Source of the DNA: Blumeriella jaapii
Taxonomy: Eukaryota; Ascomycota; Leotiomycetes; Helotiales; Drepanopezizaceae
Direction of reading: 5' to 3'
DNA length: 64,000 bases
NCBI GenBank assembly: GCA_009599575.1
Contig: VWND01000075.1
Location: 1 to 64,000 of the forward strand
This document shows, piece after piece, positions 1 through 12,182 of the stretch (positions are counted from its first letter, which is position 1; every line of letters begins with the position of its first letter). The notes beneath the pieces were generated by a model, which saw only the letters and a list, made by a program, of their open reading frames with translations, did not search any database and was not told the origin of the DNA. The position numbers were made by a program, and so were the translations under genes.

Positions 1-2684
1 ACGAACTTCCCGAAAGCTTGAATCATGTGTGTGAGACCAACTGGTTCAGAAGCGCCACTTTTCTCGAGAAAGACCTCGATCCATAACTTTTCTTGGGATG
101 GGGCTTCTCGGCCCTGGGCCTTGGCTGAGATCTTTTGATCTGAGTTCGAGAGTCCCATCTTGGGGATATCCTTCTCTCCAAGCCGATTCTTCTGACGGGA
201 GAAGCCGGCGAAGGTGGCCAACCCACATAAACTTATACTTACGAAAGGCTCGATACGGTGTTTGTGTTGTGCATGCCGTTCGAAACTGGAGCGCCCATCT
301 AATAAGAGCTCTTGCGGCCGAGGCAAAGAGAGGCTGGCAAGGCCAGCGAGGACGGCTAGGACCAGCCTGGGCAATGCGGAAGCCCAGCTCTGTGGACGAT
401 AGGGGGCTTGCCTGCTGAGTAATGAGTCCATTCGGTTTACATAATCTCAGCAACGGAGGATAGTAGCGGAAGCCGCTTGTGTTACAAACCCCAAGGTGTA
501 TCTTTTGCGCGAGTCTTTGCTGAGAGGACGATGGCGGAAAAAAACGGAAATGTTTGGATTCAAGGACGAGCCCCTGGAGGAGAATGTCAATCAAATCCCA
601 ACTCTCATCAAGGTCACATTGTCGCGTACCGATGCGCCTACCAGCCACCCAGTTCTCCCAGCAGCATGATCTCTCCATCTCCAATGGTGCGAGCAACCCG
701 CCCATCGCAACCGACGTGGTCGACAGTCCTGCGATGGCAAACCATCCAAGCAGGGCCCTTTTTCAAGCTGGGAGTTGTATGAAGTGATGGACTCCGCCCG
801 TTGCCTCTGGTCCCATCGGCATCCTCGTCGAACTCGAAATCTTGAGTCTCGGAGCCGCGGCGGAAAGTGGGCTGCGATGTTTCGGATGGAAGGACCATCG
901 TGAGCGGGGGGCGAACAGAACGAGACTGAGTGGCTGGCGGCCAGAGATTTCGATATGAGTTCTCGAGCCATTTTGAATTGGGTGTGGTGTGCTAGACTAA
1001 GGTGGAGGTCGGCGGTGTTGTGCTGGGTACACGGCAAGCATCTCTCCTCTGGATGTCAACAGACACCTGATGCGGGGCTTGATGATATTGGTGTTTACTG
1101 TAGTGGCGGGTGTTCGGTGGGTTCGGCCAAGCAGTTATCTAGGTAGGCAGCAAAGTCGTTATTGTCGAAGAAGAAAGCAAGCTTTAGGCTTAAAAGCGAA
1201 TCGTATGAATCACTCACCGGTGGCAGTGAGTCAGCGAACGGCACCGTATGGTGGGCTGGCCGGGTGGTGTAACGAGTGGTGAATGGATGTGGGTGGAAGT
1301 GGATGTGGATTGTGGGTGAATTGGTGGATGGTGAATGATTCTGGGATAGGACAAGGGGGGCAAGAAGATGCGATAGAGTACAATGACAAAAGATTATAGA
1401 CGATAAGGATCAAGGCTACCCACTCCAAACTGCAGTACATAGCTGGAATTAGGACATACATTCTAAGATGGACGACGAGCCGGATTTAGACTGTAACGTA
1501 AGAAGTCGATTAACATGCAGAGATCGAAGGCCTCTGCTAATTCATCACCATATCAACATTACCCTACTCTCGAACATGATATCATTCATATTGCCACGCC
1601 TTCTCGTAAGGCCAATTCCGAGCGGCGTGGATTTTCATTGCCCGGCTGCAGCATTTCGCTCGTTCATTCCCATCCAGCATTACATGAATTACAGTAATCC
1701 ACCCTGCAAAATTCCTTAGTGAGTAAAAAGTCACAAGTTCACGTGGATTCATACGCTTTCGAAGCGGGTTAAGGGTGTGGGGGAGAGAGGTTTCAGCAAG
1801 TGCTTACAGACACTGATGGAGGAAATGAGTAAGTCCAGGTTCTACAGCGAGAGAGGAAAGAAAAGAAAGAAAGAAAGAGAAGATAGAAGAAGAGGAGCGA
1901 AGAATGAATGGCTCGACGCGCGGCGATCACTGTATGAATCTGCGTATTCCTGAACAGCGAACGAGGCTTGAGTTAGTGTAGGCGAGAGCTGCCACCAAAG
2001 CAGCTTGCTGCAGAACGCGATAGTATCTTAGACATGGGATCCTGTTACCTACCAAAATGAACCAATTTGCCGTGCTTGCGGTAGAGTGTAACGCCCTGCA
2101 TGGAAAAATCATCACAAGGTCCAACCTGCTCAATGACTCGTCGTGGCCTTTCACAACCGTCTTGTTTGAACAACGTCTTTGTTTGATACGTTTGAGAAAG
2201 AAGCGAACATACGCGAGACCGTGAGGACGACACGACCCTAAACTGCAAAGGCGTGGACCTGACCCTTTTTCAAATCCCCACTTATCAAAACGTTTCCATC
2301 CACGGATTTCAATCCATTCAATCCCTTCGATCAAACCCAATCCGCTTTTCTGCAGGCAATCCAGAGGCAATCGATGTGTGTTGGTGCAAGAGCGAAACTT
2401 ACTTCGCGTGGCCCCGACCGCAAGTAAGACTGGACTGAGCTTTCATCCGATCACTTGCCAGACAGACCAAACGAGTCACGATTCACAACGGATTTCTTTC
2501 ATACTCGTACCCCCGAAGCCTGCTCGACTCGATACAACCAGCCCACAAACTTCTATCAAGAAGTCTCGAAACAACACACCCCGCAAGGTCTCCACTCGCG
2601 GCATCCCTAATAGTTCTTCGGCCTGCTGCTGTCGGATACCCTCGTCGTTAGTAGCTCGATAGCTCCCAGATTACGACGCCCATC
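1..2684. other. 5' flank of Cac2, no confident gene; possible broken minus-strand CDS at about 46-898
   Basis: No recognisable gene. On the minus strand a reading frame opens at 898 with an acidic N-terminus (FEFDEDADGT around residues 21-30). One frame over, at about 760-690, lies a hydrophobic run (LLGWFAIAGLSTTSVAMGG) that could be a membrane segment, and another hydrophobic run (ALPRLVLAVLAGLASLCLG) lies at about 300-370 in a third frame. If this is one gene, it is broken by the same kind of small indels seen in the next genes, but I recognise no family. The stretch 1040-2684 shows only short ORFs, a purine-rich tract at 1850-1900 (aaagaaagaaagaaagaga type) and the presumed 5' leader of the downstream CAF-1 gene. 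Confidence 0.3.
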
Positions 2685-5184
2685 ATGAAAAGCCGCACCC
2701 ATCATCGTCAACTGGCACGACCCGAGAATGCTCCCATCTACTCGGCAGACTTCCAGCCGCATGGGCAAGGGAAAGATTGGCCACGGGCGGAGGAGATAAA
2801 CAATGTCCGGGGTAGGGCTGGGGAGCGTAGGACGCCCATTCCGTGAGCACTTGCTAACAAGCTGCCAGCTCTGGAAGATCGATTGCGGACGGGGAGGAGA
2901 GAAATGTGGAATATCTGTGGTACCATGTTCCATAAGCTCCATCCAGACGGTCAACGTCGTACGCTGGGCTCCGAGAGGTAGGATCTGACGTCGCATTCGC
3001 ATGTGCAAAACACTCACACGAACAGGGCGATGTCCCTGGCTTCGGGCCGGCGACGATGGAAATGTCATATCTGGGGCTCTGCACGCGAAGAACGCCAAAC
3101 CGGTGTTTGGAAAGACGGGCACGGAGGACAAGGAGGAGACCTGGAGACCAAAGCACATGTGTCGCTCGTCCGGCCACGAGATCTACGACCTGGCGTGGTC
3201 CCCGGATGGGGTCTATTTCATCACCGGCAGCATGGACAACGTTGCGAGGATATACAATGCCCAGACTGACAGTTGATACGCCAGGTCGCGGAGTCACCCA
3301 ACACTACGTCCAGGGCGTGGCCTGGGATCCCCTCAATGAGTACAGCATCGCGACGCAGTCCTCGGATCGATCCGTTCACACATCCTACACGCTCAAGACG
3401 AAGGAAGGGGCATACACCTTGGACAATCGAGAAGAAGATCTTCGGAGCGTCGGGAAGAACTTGAAGATGGATCTGCCCGGCCGCCAGAATCTCGTCCCAC
3501 AGCCCAGCTCCTCCAGATATGAGGTCTCTGCCGCCAGCAGTTTGCCTTAGAAATGGCTTCCTCTTCGGCCCGGGCTTCCCTCTCTTCCGTTCGTGCCCCG
3601 GCTCGCCCACCCTCTGTCGCTCTCCCATTGAACCCTCCGAGAGTAGCCATCAGTCACAGGCAGCAGATTCTCCCTCGGGGAAGGGCCTCTTCTCCAGCCT
3701 GTGTCCATGAGACGATCTGCTCCCCCGCCACCAATCCATTGCCACTCCCAGCCGTCATGCCGATGGAAGCCTCAGCGCCAAGCCCTTACAGTATGGGACT
3801 CTGAGTCAAGAATGCGCCACATTCTACTCAAACGACACACTTCAATCTTTTTTCTTTCGCCGTTATGACCTTCACCCCAGATGGAAGCCTCTCCTCTTCT
3901 CAACCCCCGCTGGACATAACCAGTCCCAATTCAAGGGGGTGGAGGACTCCGCCCAAGAACAAGAACATGACGCGGTGCCAAATAAGGTCTTACATTTACA
4001 CTCGAGGCGGAATCCCCAAGCCACCCCTCGCTGCATCTTTCCAAGGCCACAAAGAACGCTTCGGTGGTTTTTTGTCAAGTGTCTACCCAATCTACTACAA
4101 AAAACTACAATACAGAAAAAACGCCTAGCAAGTCCGCCCCCCCCCATCCTACCACGCACATTACAATAGATACCCCTCCTCGGAGGGACCACAACAACAT
4201 GTCCGCCCTTCCCGAGCCGGCCGTTTCCCAAGTAGCCGGCAACAATCGGATATTGAGCCTCCGCCTCTTCTTCCCCAAGCGGACGCATCCGGACTCACAT
4301 CCTCGCCAAAATCTGTGCCTGGTGGATGCAGAGACCGGCTCGTCCCTGTTCCACCAGGGCCGATGATGGCCTTCTCCCTCCCGTACAGAATGATCTACGC
4401 CGTTGCAAGGGTGCGCGGGAGGATTCGGTTTCTCATCTAAGCGATACTCAGCAGCAGACGCCTCTGTGCGTCGTCAGCAATCTTCACTGTGCGACATTTA
4501 CTGATCTGACTTGGTAATTTTCTGCGCCGCCGCGCACCTACTCCACCTACCACCGTTGCTGATTCATTAGTTCAAAAACGACGGTTTAAACCCTCCTCAT
4601 GGACATCCTCTGACGGCTTCTGCTCAACTCTGACGTTTGCCCCTGGGGAGCTCGGTCAAATCCACACGGGTGACATTACAACGGCGAAAACCCCCAACCC
4701 CTCAGCACTACCGTCTCGTCGTCCCAAAACACCCCCATTGGCAACACCTACCGCTGTTGCACCACCTTCTCCATTCCCCGCCCCTCCTCCAGTCACCACC
4801 GCCCCACTTCCAGCGGCTTTGCAGCCCCTTCCCCTCGAGCGGTCCGGCCCTCCTCCCCTTCCATCCGTCCCTCCTCTACTCCCTCGCCCACGCGCTCCAA
4901 ATTCCCACGTCCTCCGTCGCAACACAGTCCCCCCACGCACAAGGTACCATCATCAGCAACCCCCCGCTGGTGGGTAGCACCATGCCCGGCTTTCACGGCT
5001 TGGGCGGCAACGTTGGCTTTCGTAAGCGGGATCTCCGATGTCGACGCCGTGCCGCAGACTACCCCGAAGTGGCACGAGTGGTAGCAGGGGCGGGCGTCAA
5101 GCGGGATGCGAGTGAGAGTGAGCGTTGAGGATGGGATTGTGCAGAAGAGGAGACGGGTTTGCGCCGACTGTGGTTCCTGCTTGA
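2685..5184 (+). CDS. cac2: Chromatin assembly factor 1 subunit B (Cac2/p60), WD40 protein, frameshifted as sequenced
   Basis: Histone H3-H4 chaperone subunit of the CAF-1 complex, which deposits nucleosomes behind replication forks. The start matches the family once an extra A is ignored (MK-AAPIIVNWHD, then ENAPIYSADFQPHG). Family blocks follow in order: TVNVVRWAPRG (about 2950), GDDGNVI (3053), GHEIYDLAWSPDGVYFITGS (3173-3232), NVARIYNAQT, YVQGVAWDPLNEY (3305), ATQSSDRSVH, PLPAVMPMEAS (3740), TFTPDGSL (3868), YIYTRGG, DTQQQTPLCVVSNLH with ATFTDLTW (4443-4517), a Pro/Ser-rich region (4650-4970), and a C-terminal KRRRV-type basic end near 5140-5184. Successive blocks lie in different frames, at least eight switches, mostly explained by one extra base such as gtttgcg for gttgcg. 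One real intron is likely near 2980-3026. I infer an intact gene with sequence errors; an insertion-decayed pseudogene is the alternative. Confidence 0.8.
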
Positions 5185-5895
5185 GGAGGCCTGCTGCGAC
5201 CTCCCCCCGACCCCGCCGCGCCGGAGTGCCTGCTGTGGCGGTAGAGCGTGATTTTAGATGTTGGCTTGTATTCGAATAACGAGAGGTGTATATCAAGGAG
5301 TTTGGAGTGTAGGAAAGGGCAAACGGGAGGGAACGGGGCTGGGGTTCGGACTATCATTCCGAGGGCAGTTATCACGATCGGCGGATCGCTTTTTCGTGTT
5401 TTTGGTCCTCCTTAGAGAGATAAGGGGGAGGTGGGAACGGATTGTAACTCGGCTGCTTGGCTTAGCGTGATTTGACTTGAACTGTATTTGGCAGATGGGA
5501 ATGGATCCCGCCGAACGTATGAGCCGGGGCTACTTTATAAACTGGACATCGCGTAGTGTATCATTGCGAACGAAGTAAATGAGAATGAAAGACTGGATAA
5601 AAACCTTAGCCACAGGTATCTAGATGACCGTGTGTAGACTATCTACCACCTATCTACCTACCTACTGTTTCCATCAATCACATCAAAGCCTCATTGTACA
5701 GAGAGCCACCTCCTAACCTACAGTCATAGACCTTAGATAAGGAGAGTGGCAGTATACTGCTACCAAACAACCCAAGTCATGGATCGGTGCAATATACCCA
5801 CCAGGACTCGGGCTTAATACAGGCATGCAGTTGATATTGTTGAAAGGGACCTGTCACGCGAGGCACGGAGAGATGGAATTCTCTTTCGCAAGCTG
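5185..5895. other. Convergent intergenic region Cac2/GH78
   Basis: About 700 bases between two genes that point at each other. It has short, featureless ORFs only, plus a tract of tac/cta steps (ctatctacctacctactg, 5647-5664). It presumably holds the 3' UTRs of both genes. No RNA gene or terminator-like hairpin was recognised. Confidence 0.4.
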
Positions 5896-8800
5896 TCAGT
5901 TCACAGCTCTGGATCTCAACCACGGGCGGGGCGGCGTCAATACTCGCGCCGCGCCCAGTGTCTGATAGACCGACTCGAACTTCTTCTCGGGCAGCCCGGG
6001 GACCTGGTAGGGTCGGGGCGATTTCTGCGCGGGACAGTCGTCCCTGGTTAGCGATTTGCTTTTTCCCTTTTGCTTCGTACAAGGAGTCGATGATCGCACG
6101 AGATGGAGCGCGCTTTCTCGAGATGAGGAAAAAGGGGGAGCAAACATACCCCAATGCCACCTTCCACTCCAACAACGGCCTCCACGTTCTGCCGGCCCGC
6201 AAACAACAACCTCGCCCGACGCAGTTCGGCGGCACGCTCACCTTCCAACTCAAACACCTCGCCATCGCCGTCGCCGTCGCCGTCGCCGTCGCTCCGAACG
6301 CGCCAATCGACACTCGACCATCCCATACGGACTCAGATGCCTCATCCTCCGCACTCTGATCCTCCCGCCCGGCCTCGGCTCAAAGCGCACCCACCCTCCA
6401 CCCGGGCTCTTGGGGCGCTGATGCCGCCGACGTGGGAATGCAGCCAGGCCGCGACGCTGCCGAGCGCGTAGTGGGGGTTGAAAGAGGTCATGGCCCATTG
6501 CCACCCGGGCTTGAGCGGCCGGCCCGAGGGCAGCATCAGCGAGTCCCAGCGCTCCCACTGCGTCGTGGCGCCCATGGTCAGCGGGTACAGCCGCTCGGGG
6601 CACAGCGTCTCCCACCTGCAACATGCGGTAGGCCAGCGGCGTCCTGCCGGACGCGCGTGAGCGCCGGCAGGACGAGAGGCGTGCCGACGAAAGCCAGTGC
6701 CGATCTTGAAGCCCGAGGCGCGCACGATGGCCGTCGAGCCGCGAGGCCGGCGGCGGAGAGGCGTTGCCAGCGTCGCGTGGCGCGGCGGGACAAAGAGGAG
6801 AGAAGGTCCGAATTGAAGAGCTAGGGATAGATATGTCATGGTCCTCTGGGACAGGGACTGGCCGTTGCCGTGACATATTCCTGTTGGAACCAAGGTCTTC
6901 AGGCGAGCTGCTTCGGACTGGTATCGGATCGCATTCTGCCTGCGCTCTCGGGGCCCAAGAGCTTCGCACACCTTGGACAAAACAAGTACACGACATGGTA
7001 CTGCAACCTGGCTTAGTGGGAATTCCTTTGGCAGGTTACGTTGCAGTCTTGACTTTAGCCCCAGATAAGGCATTAGCCACAAACTACTGGCGGATCCGTC
7101 TTGCCCGCTCCCGCGTCGTCCGGCGGAGCGTCAGGATCAAGGCCAGTCTCCGTATTGAAACTGGCTTGGATCCCATAGACCCTTTGCCAGAATCTCCCGA
7201 GGACGTCTGTCTCGGCATGCCTCTTTCTCGAGCCACATCTTCATGCTTTCCAACTGAGCGCTCAAAACAGCCAGATCGCTGAACGCATGGTACAACAAAG
7301 CCCACGGAACTATGATTGCGGCATCTGCCCAAGCCGCCTTTGCCGTGAGGGAAGTAATGCCTGGAACCATCGGCGCGACATCTGCAACACTCCGTTCATC
7401 TCCTGTTCCTGCTCGATAGCCAGATCTCTCAACCACCCTGAAAGCCTTGCCCGCCCGTGTCGTAGAGAAAGCTGGCCGTGGGGCAGAAGACCTGGATATC
7501 ACCAGTCCAACCCATACGTTCACATCGCGCTGGGGACAGTCGGTTGGGATGCTGACAAAGTTTCCTTTCATGCTCCAAACGATGTTCTCATTTGCAGTTT
7601 GTTAACTCCTAAGCTCCCAGTATCAGAGGAGGAGAACCACCCTGTTCGCTCCATGTCTGTGTGGACCACGATTGCTTCGATGTCCTCCAGCAAGGTGTTG
7701 CTATCCGACCGCCGATGGCCAGTTAATCGACTTGGACATAAACCGAAGCCCGTGAAATGTGAACTTTGGCTCCCATGCTATCTCGTTTCCGTCGAGGATC
7801 AGAGTATCGGTTGCGTTTGCAGTCTCGAAGAGGACGAATTGCAATTTCCCCATTCCTCGAGAACCTCAACCGTGTTTTGAAGATGACAGTGTGCCCTGGT
7901 GGTCCCTGAACGCGTACCCTGAGCCAGCCCACGAGGACCTGTCCAAAGTCGAGGACGGTCGACCCAGCGGGCGTGACCAGGATCTCCTTTCACGCTGACG
8001 GTTTCGAGACGTCTCACGGGAGGGCCTTGTGGAGATTGCAACAGCCTTCTTCGCTGCTCCGTTGTTGCATTTCCATCGTCGTCGAGTTTCTTGATCTGGC
8101 AACCAGAACGGGTGCTCGAGTACTGTGACAGCAGACCAGGCGGTGTCATCGAACGAAGCCGATTTCCCAGCCAAGGATTTCCGACCTTCGCGTCGTAAAA
8201 TTTCTCCATCGTAGATCTCGGATGAGATCCTCGGGCTAATCCAGGACTTTCCAGGTCTGGTCATAGATCCGATGATTGCCTGCGAACCATCTTCGAGGGT
8301 AATCTCGAGCTGTGCCAGTAGAGCGAGCACGTCCCCATACATAAATCTCTTGCCCCCGTCATACCCCATTCTGCCGCTATACCATCTTCTTCTCCGACTT
8401 CTGCTCCGATAGCATTGCTTCCACTCACCAACAATGCAGTCACGTCGAATGTCTGATAGTTGAGATGATACTTGTAAGAAGTCCATCCGGGAGCTAAAAC
8501 ATGATCGCCAACACTCTGCCCGTTAATGGTGGCTTCATAGATGCCGTAAGCAGTAACATAGAGTCGTGCGGACCGGACCTTTCCCGCGAGTTCGAATTCT
8601 TTTCGAAGCAAGGCTGGCCGTAAAGAGCCACTCGTGCTGATTCGTTCTCGGCGCAGCGATCATCTCGGCCGACCAATCATCTCTTTCTAGCAAGCCGATT
8701 TCGACATTGGAGGGCGGAGACCAAGAAGAAACTCGAGGAACCGCTCGTTACACGCACCTGAACCGTCGCCGATTCCCTGGACGCTAGAGCTCTGCAAGGC

Positions 8801-9032
8801 CACGGCACCAATACCGACTCGGCCGACCGGAAAGTCTCCTCATAGTCTATCGGCTCTTCTGTTCTGCTTCCGCTGGACTTGATTCGCAACTCGTAGGACT
8901 CCTGCCCGCCAGTCTTTCTCGTGGCCGAAGAACCTCCAGGACAGCCTGGGTCGGGCTTCTTCAATGCCGATGGAGTCGCCAATGCGGTGGTGCTCAAACA
9001 CCACCTCCTGCGGTTGGAACTACGTCGGACAT
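5896..9032 (-). CDS. Alpha-L-rhamnosidase-like glycoside hydrolase (GH78), frameshifted as sequenced
   Basis: Predicted to release alpha-L-rhamnose from plant glycosides or pectic side chains. Reading the minus strand from ATG 9032, GH78 blocks appear in order: RPRLSWRFFGHEKDW and ESYELRIKSSGS (N-terminal beta domain), SVLVPWP, ARLYVTAYGIYEATINGQSVG with LAPGWTSYKYHLNYQTFDVT (8590-8430), GEILRREG, VGWLRVRVQGPPGHTVIF (7935-7880), GNFVSIPTDCPQRD followed by MGWTGDIQVF (7565-7480; the conserved CPQRDE-GWTGD active-site segment), AAWADAAIIVPWALLYHAF, TTQWERWDS, MTSFNPHYALG and SPYGMVECRWRVRSDG (6330-6290), with FELEVSVPPNCV after it. Frames change at least ten times, generally by 1-2 inserted bases. 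The C-terminal end is uncertain, between about 6140 and 5896. No signal peptide was evident at this start, so the enzyme may be cytosolic. Sequence error is favoured over real decay. Confidence 0.75.
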
Positions 9033-9890
9033 CTCGGGCTCAGTCAGTCTACTCTCTTCGTACGGCCGTGCGATTTGCGTAATAAGCAGGGAGAAGATAC
9101 GAAGAGGAAGAGGCTTTAGATCTAAGAACAGTATGATCTGGTCATGATTCTAGTGTATGTCAGCCCACCATTTATGGAGAAAGGAAAAGGCCGCTGTACG
9201 CGTGTATGAGATCGCAAGGTGGGGCGTCTTCTTCCAAGCGGTACTAACAGCTGCACCATGGGGAAGGTGGTAAAAGTGGGCGCGATGTTCATCTCGAAGA
9301 GGTGGGGAAGCCGCTAGCCCAGGATCAGAGTCTTACGATGCATATAATGGAGGCGCTTCACCTGCCCATACGAGGCCTGGAACCATGATACATACCTATC
9401 ATCCATCCCATGGACCTCGAGGACGAAGAGAGATGCCGTTTGCAGGATTCAAGCTCAGATTGCCTTCAGACTCCTCCAAACCCCGCATCAAGATTGCAAC
9501 GACATTTGCCAAAGTTACCCTCTGCTGCCGGGCAGCGGATTGACCTGCCGAGAAAACGTTGATGTGCAATAAATTCTACTTGATGAGGTTCAGACGATGG
9601 GAGGGACGTTGATTTCAACACACGCTAGGGCGCTCAAGCGAGCAAGCAATCGAGCCGAGCCTCCAAAACAACCACCTCTGCTGGCCTGCTGGCCGCCTTG
9701 GTCTCTCGCAGCTCAGAACGCTCGAATCCCAACAGCGCAACCCAATTCTTTCGGATCTCAGCCATACCGATGTAAAGCTCAATGGTCTTGACCCTCATCA
9801 GACAGACCAGCTGACTATTCCCAGGGCAGACCAACCCCCACGACCGCGTGTCGCGGAAATCTTAGCCCATCCCGCGTATCCCCATACGCT
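9033..9890. other. Divergent promoter region GH78 / alpha-beta hydrolase
   Basis: About 860 bases between two divergently transcribed genes. Only short shadow ORFs are present, and I see no RNA gene or repeat. A shared bidirectional promoter is plausible from layout alone. Confidence 0.35.
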
Positions 9891-11206
9891 ATGGAAGCTC
9901 ACGCCAACCCAAAGAGGGCTGCTCCCTGTTGCTGCCGAGAGAGAGGCGGTCCGATCAAGATCGACTGGGAGGTTCACGGTCATGGCGATACAAAGATTGT
10001 GGTGAGTTTCTGCTTCCACAGTCGCAACGTCTCTCTAGATCACGTGATGTTCGACATTTGAGCTCAAGAGAGAGGACGAACATGATGGAGGTATTTGCTA
10101 AGACACCTTGTAGTGGGTCATGGGTCTGGGATCGCTGAAGGTAAGGTTTTCCGAGTCTTGAGATGAATGGAACCATGATCAATGTCACTGATGAAAGATA
10201 GACCGGGTGGCAAAGACAGACGACGTATTTTTGGCCATGAGAACGGTGACAAGTACTCGTGTCTTATTTACGATCAACGGGGTAAGCCTCACTCGATCCA
10301 CATTTTGTTTCTCAGTCACACTGACATCCATACAGGAATGGGCAAATCTGACAAGCCCTTGATGCGCTACTCCACAAGCGAGATGGCCAAAGACTGCGTC
10401 GAACTCCTCGACCACCTAGGATGGACCAACGACCGCCAGCTGCACATAGCCGGTGTCTCCATGGGCGGCATGATCTCTCAAGAAATCGTAAAGCTCTCCC
10501 CCGCCCTGCAGATTCCTCCAGGCCGATCTGACAGAACGAAACAGGCCTATCTGATCCCCCGCCGCCTAGCATCACTCTCCCTCTTTTCGACAGCAGCGCG
10601 CATAGAGAACACCACGACCTTCCTCGACAACGTGATGATGCGCATCCGGATGTTCATCCCCAAGACGCTCGACCCAGTCCGTCGTGGACGGGGCGCACTC
10701 GCTCTTCACCGACGCCTGGCTCGCCAAGCCCGACGACGCCGTGCCGCCCACGCCCTCCACCCCCATGGTCGAGTTCCCGCCGTCAGGCGCCTACCCGCTG
10801 TTCGCGACCAACTTCGAGCGCTACGCTGCGCAGGAGCTGCACAAGCGTTTGAACCCGGATGAGTATCAGAGGAAGGGCTTCATGATGCAGGCCATTGCTG
10901 CGGGCTGGCATCACAAGAGCAAGGAGCAGCTGAGGGAGATTGCTGACAAGGTTGGCCGGGAGCGGATCATGGTGCTGCATGGGAACCAGGACAAGATGAT
11001 TTCGCTGCCGCCGCACGGTTTTGAAGCTGATTGAGGAGCTGGAGCCGGGCATCGGCGAGGTTAGAGATGGCATTGGGCACGTGTTCATGGTGGAGGAGAC
11101 GACGTGGATGCATGAGATGCTTGAGAAGTTGATTGAGAAGACTGAACGACTGGGAGAAGTGAGGGCTAGTTGGAGCAGGCAGATCGGTGTGTCGATGAAC
11201 CGTTGA
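9891..11206 (+). CDS. Alpha/beta-hydrolase fold protein (five exons, three frameshifts as sequenced)
   Basis: Soluble alpha/beta hydrolase of unknown substrate. After the N-terminal [19 protein letters not shown] come introns at 10002-10113, 10141-10201, 10282-10335 and 10498-10544, all GT-AG. The exons give WVMGLGSLK, then [21 protein letters not shown] and the nucleophile elbow GVSMGG (G-x-S-x-G, about 10452-10470). They continue with [77 protein letters not shown] (acid-loop region) and [13 protein letters not shown] (catalytic His). Three +1 shifts sit in base runs: ttttt near 10229, ccc near 10675 and tttt near 11015. Removing one base at each restores a single frame to the stop at 11206. 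The start ATG at 9891 is the weakest part of the model. No signal peptide was seen. Confidence 0.75.
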
Positions 11207-12182
11207 TCTATTTTCGCCCATTCTCTGTCCTCTTCCCAATCGCATTTCACTGCTGTCTTATGTACTGCTATTTCTCGAGCCTTTCCTCTCGCACAGCAAG
11301 CACAAATGCACATCACCCATGCAGGAGTCATCAGCATTTGTTCCCCAAGGAAGATATCGAAGCCGAAGCCACAATTAGCCAGCTATAGACCCCTCCCTCT
11401 CCCTTCCTCGCCCCAATGTTCCACATCGCATCCATCTCAACCAACATTTTCACCTCACCTCACCTCACCTCATCTCATCTCATCTCATCTTATATCATCC
11501 CAAACCCCAACCCCCAATCGCACAAACCTCACTCACTCACACTCTACCCGGCCCAAGTCCCGCCATCCGCGCACCAATCCCGAATCTAGCTCCGCGATCC
11601 TCCCCATCGAGGCTACGTATCCCCGACGAAGAAATTTCGATACCGATCCTGGTATCGACCGTGCAGTGCGTACGTAAGTAAGTAAGTCGACATATGTGTT
11701 CCGCGAGCGACGAAGTGCCTTCCTTGAACGTGCCTGGCCGATCTTATGCTGCGCGTCGCATCTCGACGCATCGCGGACTTCTCGAAGCTCTCACTCACCT
11801 CATGCCATCTCATCTCATCTCATTGCATCCGTGCAATGTGCCGGCCGCAAACCAGCTCACATCTGTGTTCCCCTGGCCATGAGGCAGCCAGCTGAAGAAT
11901 GGGGCTGCTGGAAGGCAGATCCTGGTTTTTGGCGCCCACGCTGAGCGAAGCACACAAGAACAGCGCAGATCAAAGTGGATGTCGGAGGTCGCAGATTGTC
12001 AAAAGCACACGCGGAGAACGAGACGGTCGTCTGAGAAGCAAGATCCATTCCGAGCAATTTTACGCTACCATGTAGCAAGCTGCAAGCGCACTCAGTCTGC
12101 GGGTATCGTCAACCGAAACACTACTTGTTTTACCTCGCCTTTTTTTCCCTCCTTCAAGTTCTGCTAAACTTCTCTCGCCCGT
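11207..12182. other. Convergent intergenic region hydrolase/NMT
   Basis: No gene was recognised. It contains a pentamer tract of cacct and catct units at about 11450-11500, with a second short block of catct units near 11803-11826. The remainder is ordinary-looking DNA with short ORFs. Confidence 0.4.
11449..11500. repeat. Pentanucleotide tandem tract (cacct)n(catct)n
   Basis: About four cacct units run directly into about four catct units, read straight from the sequence. A related short block recurs about 330 bases downstream. Confidence 0.85.
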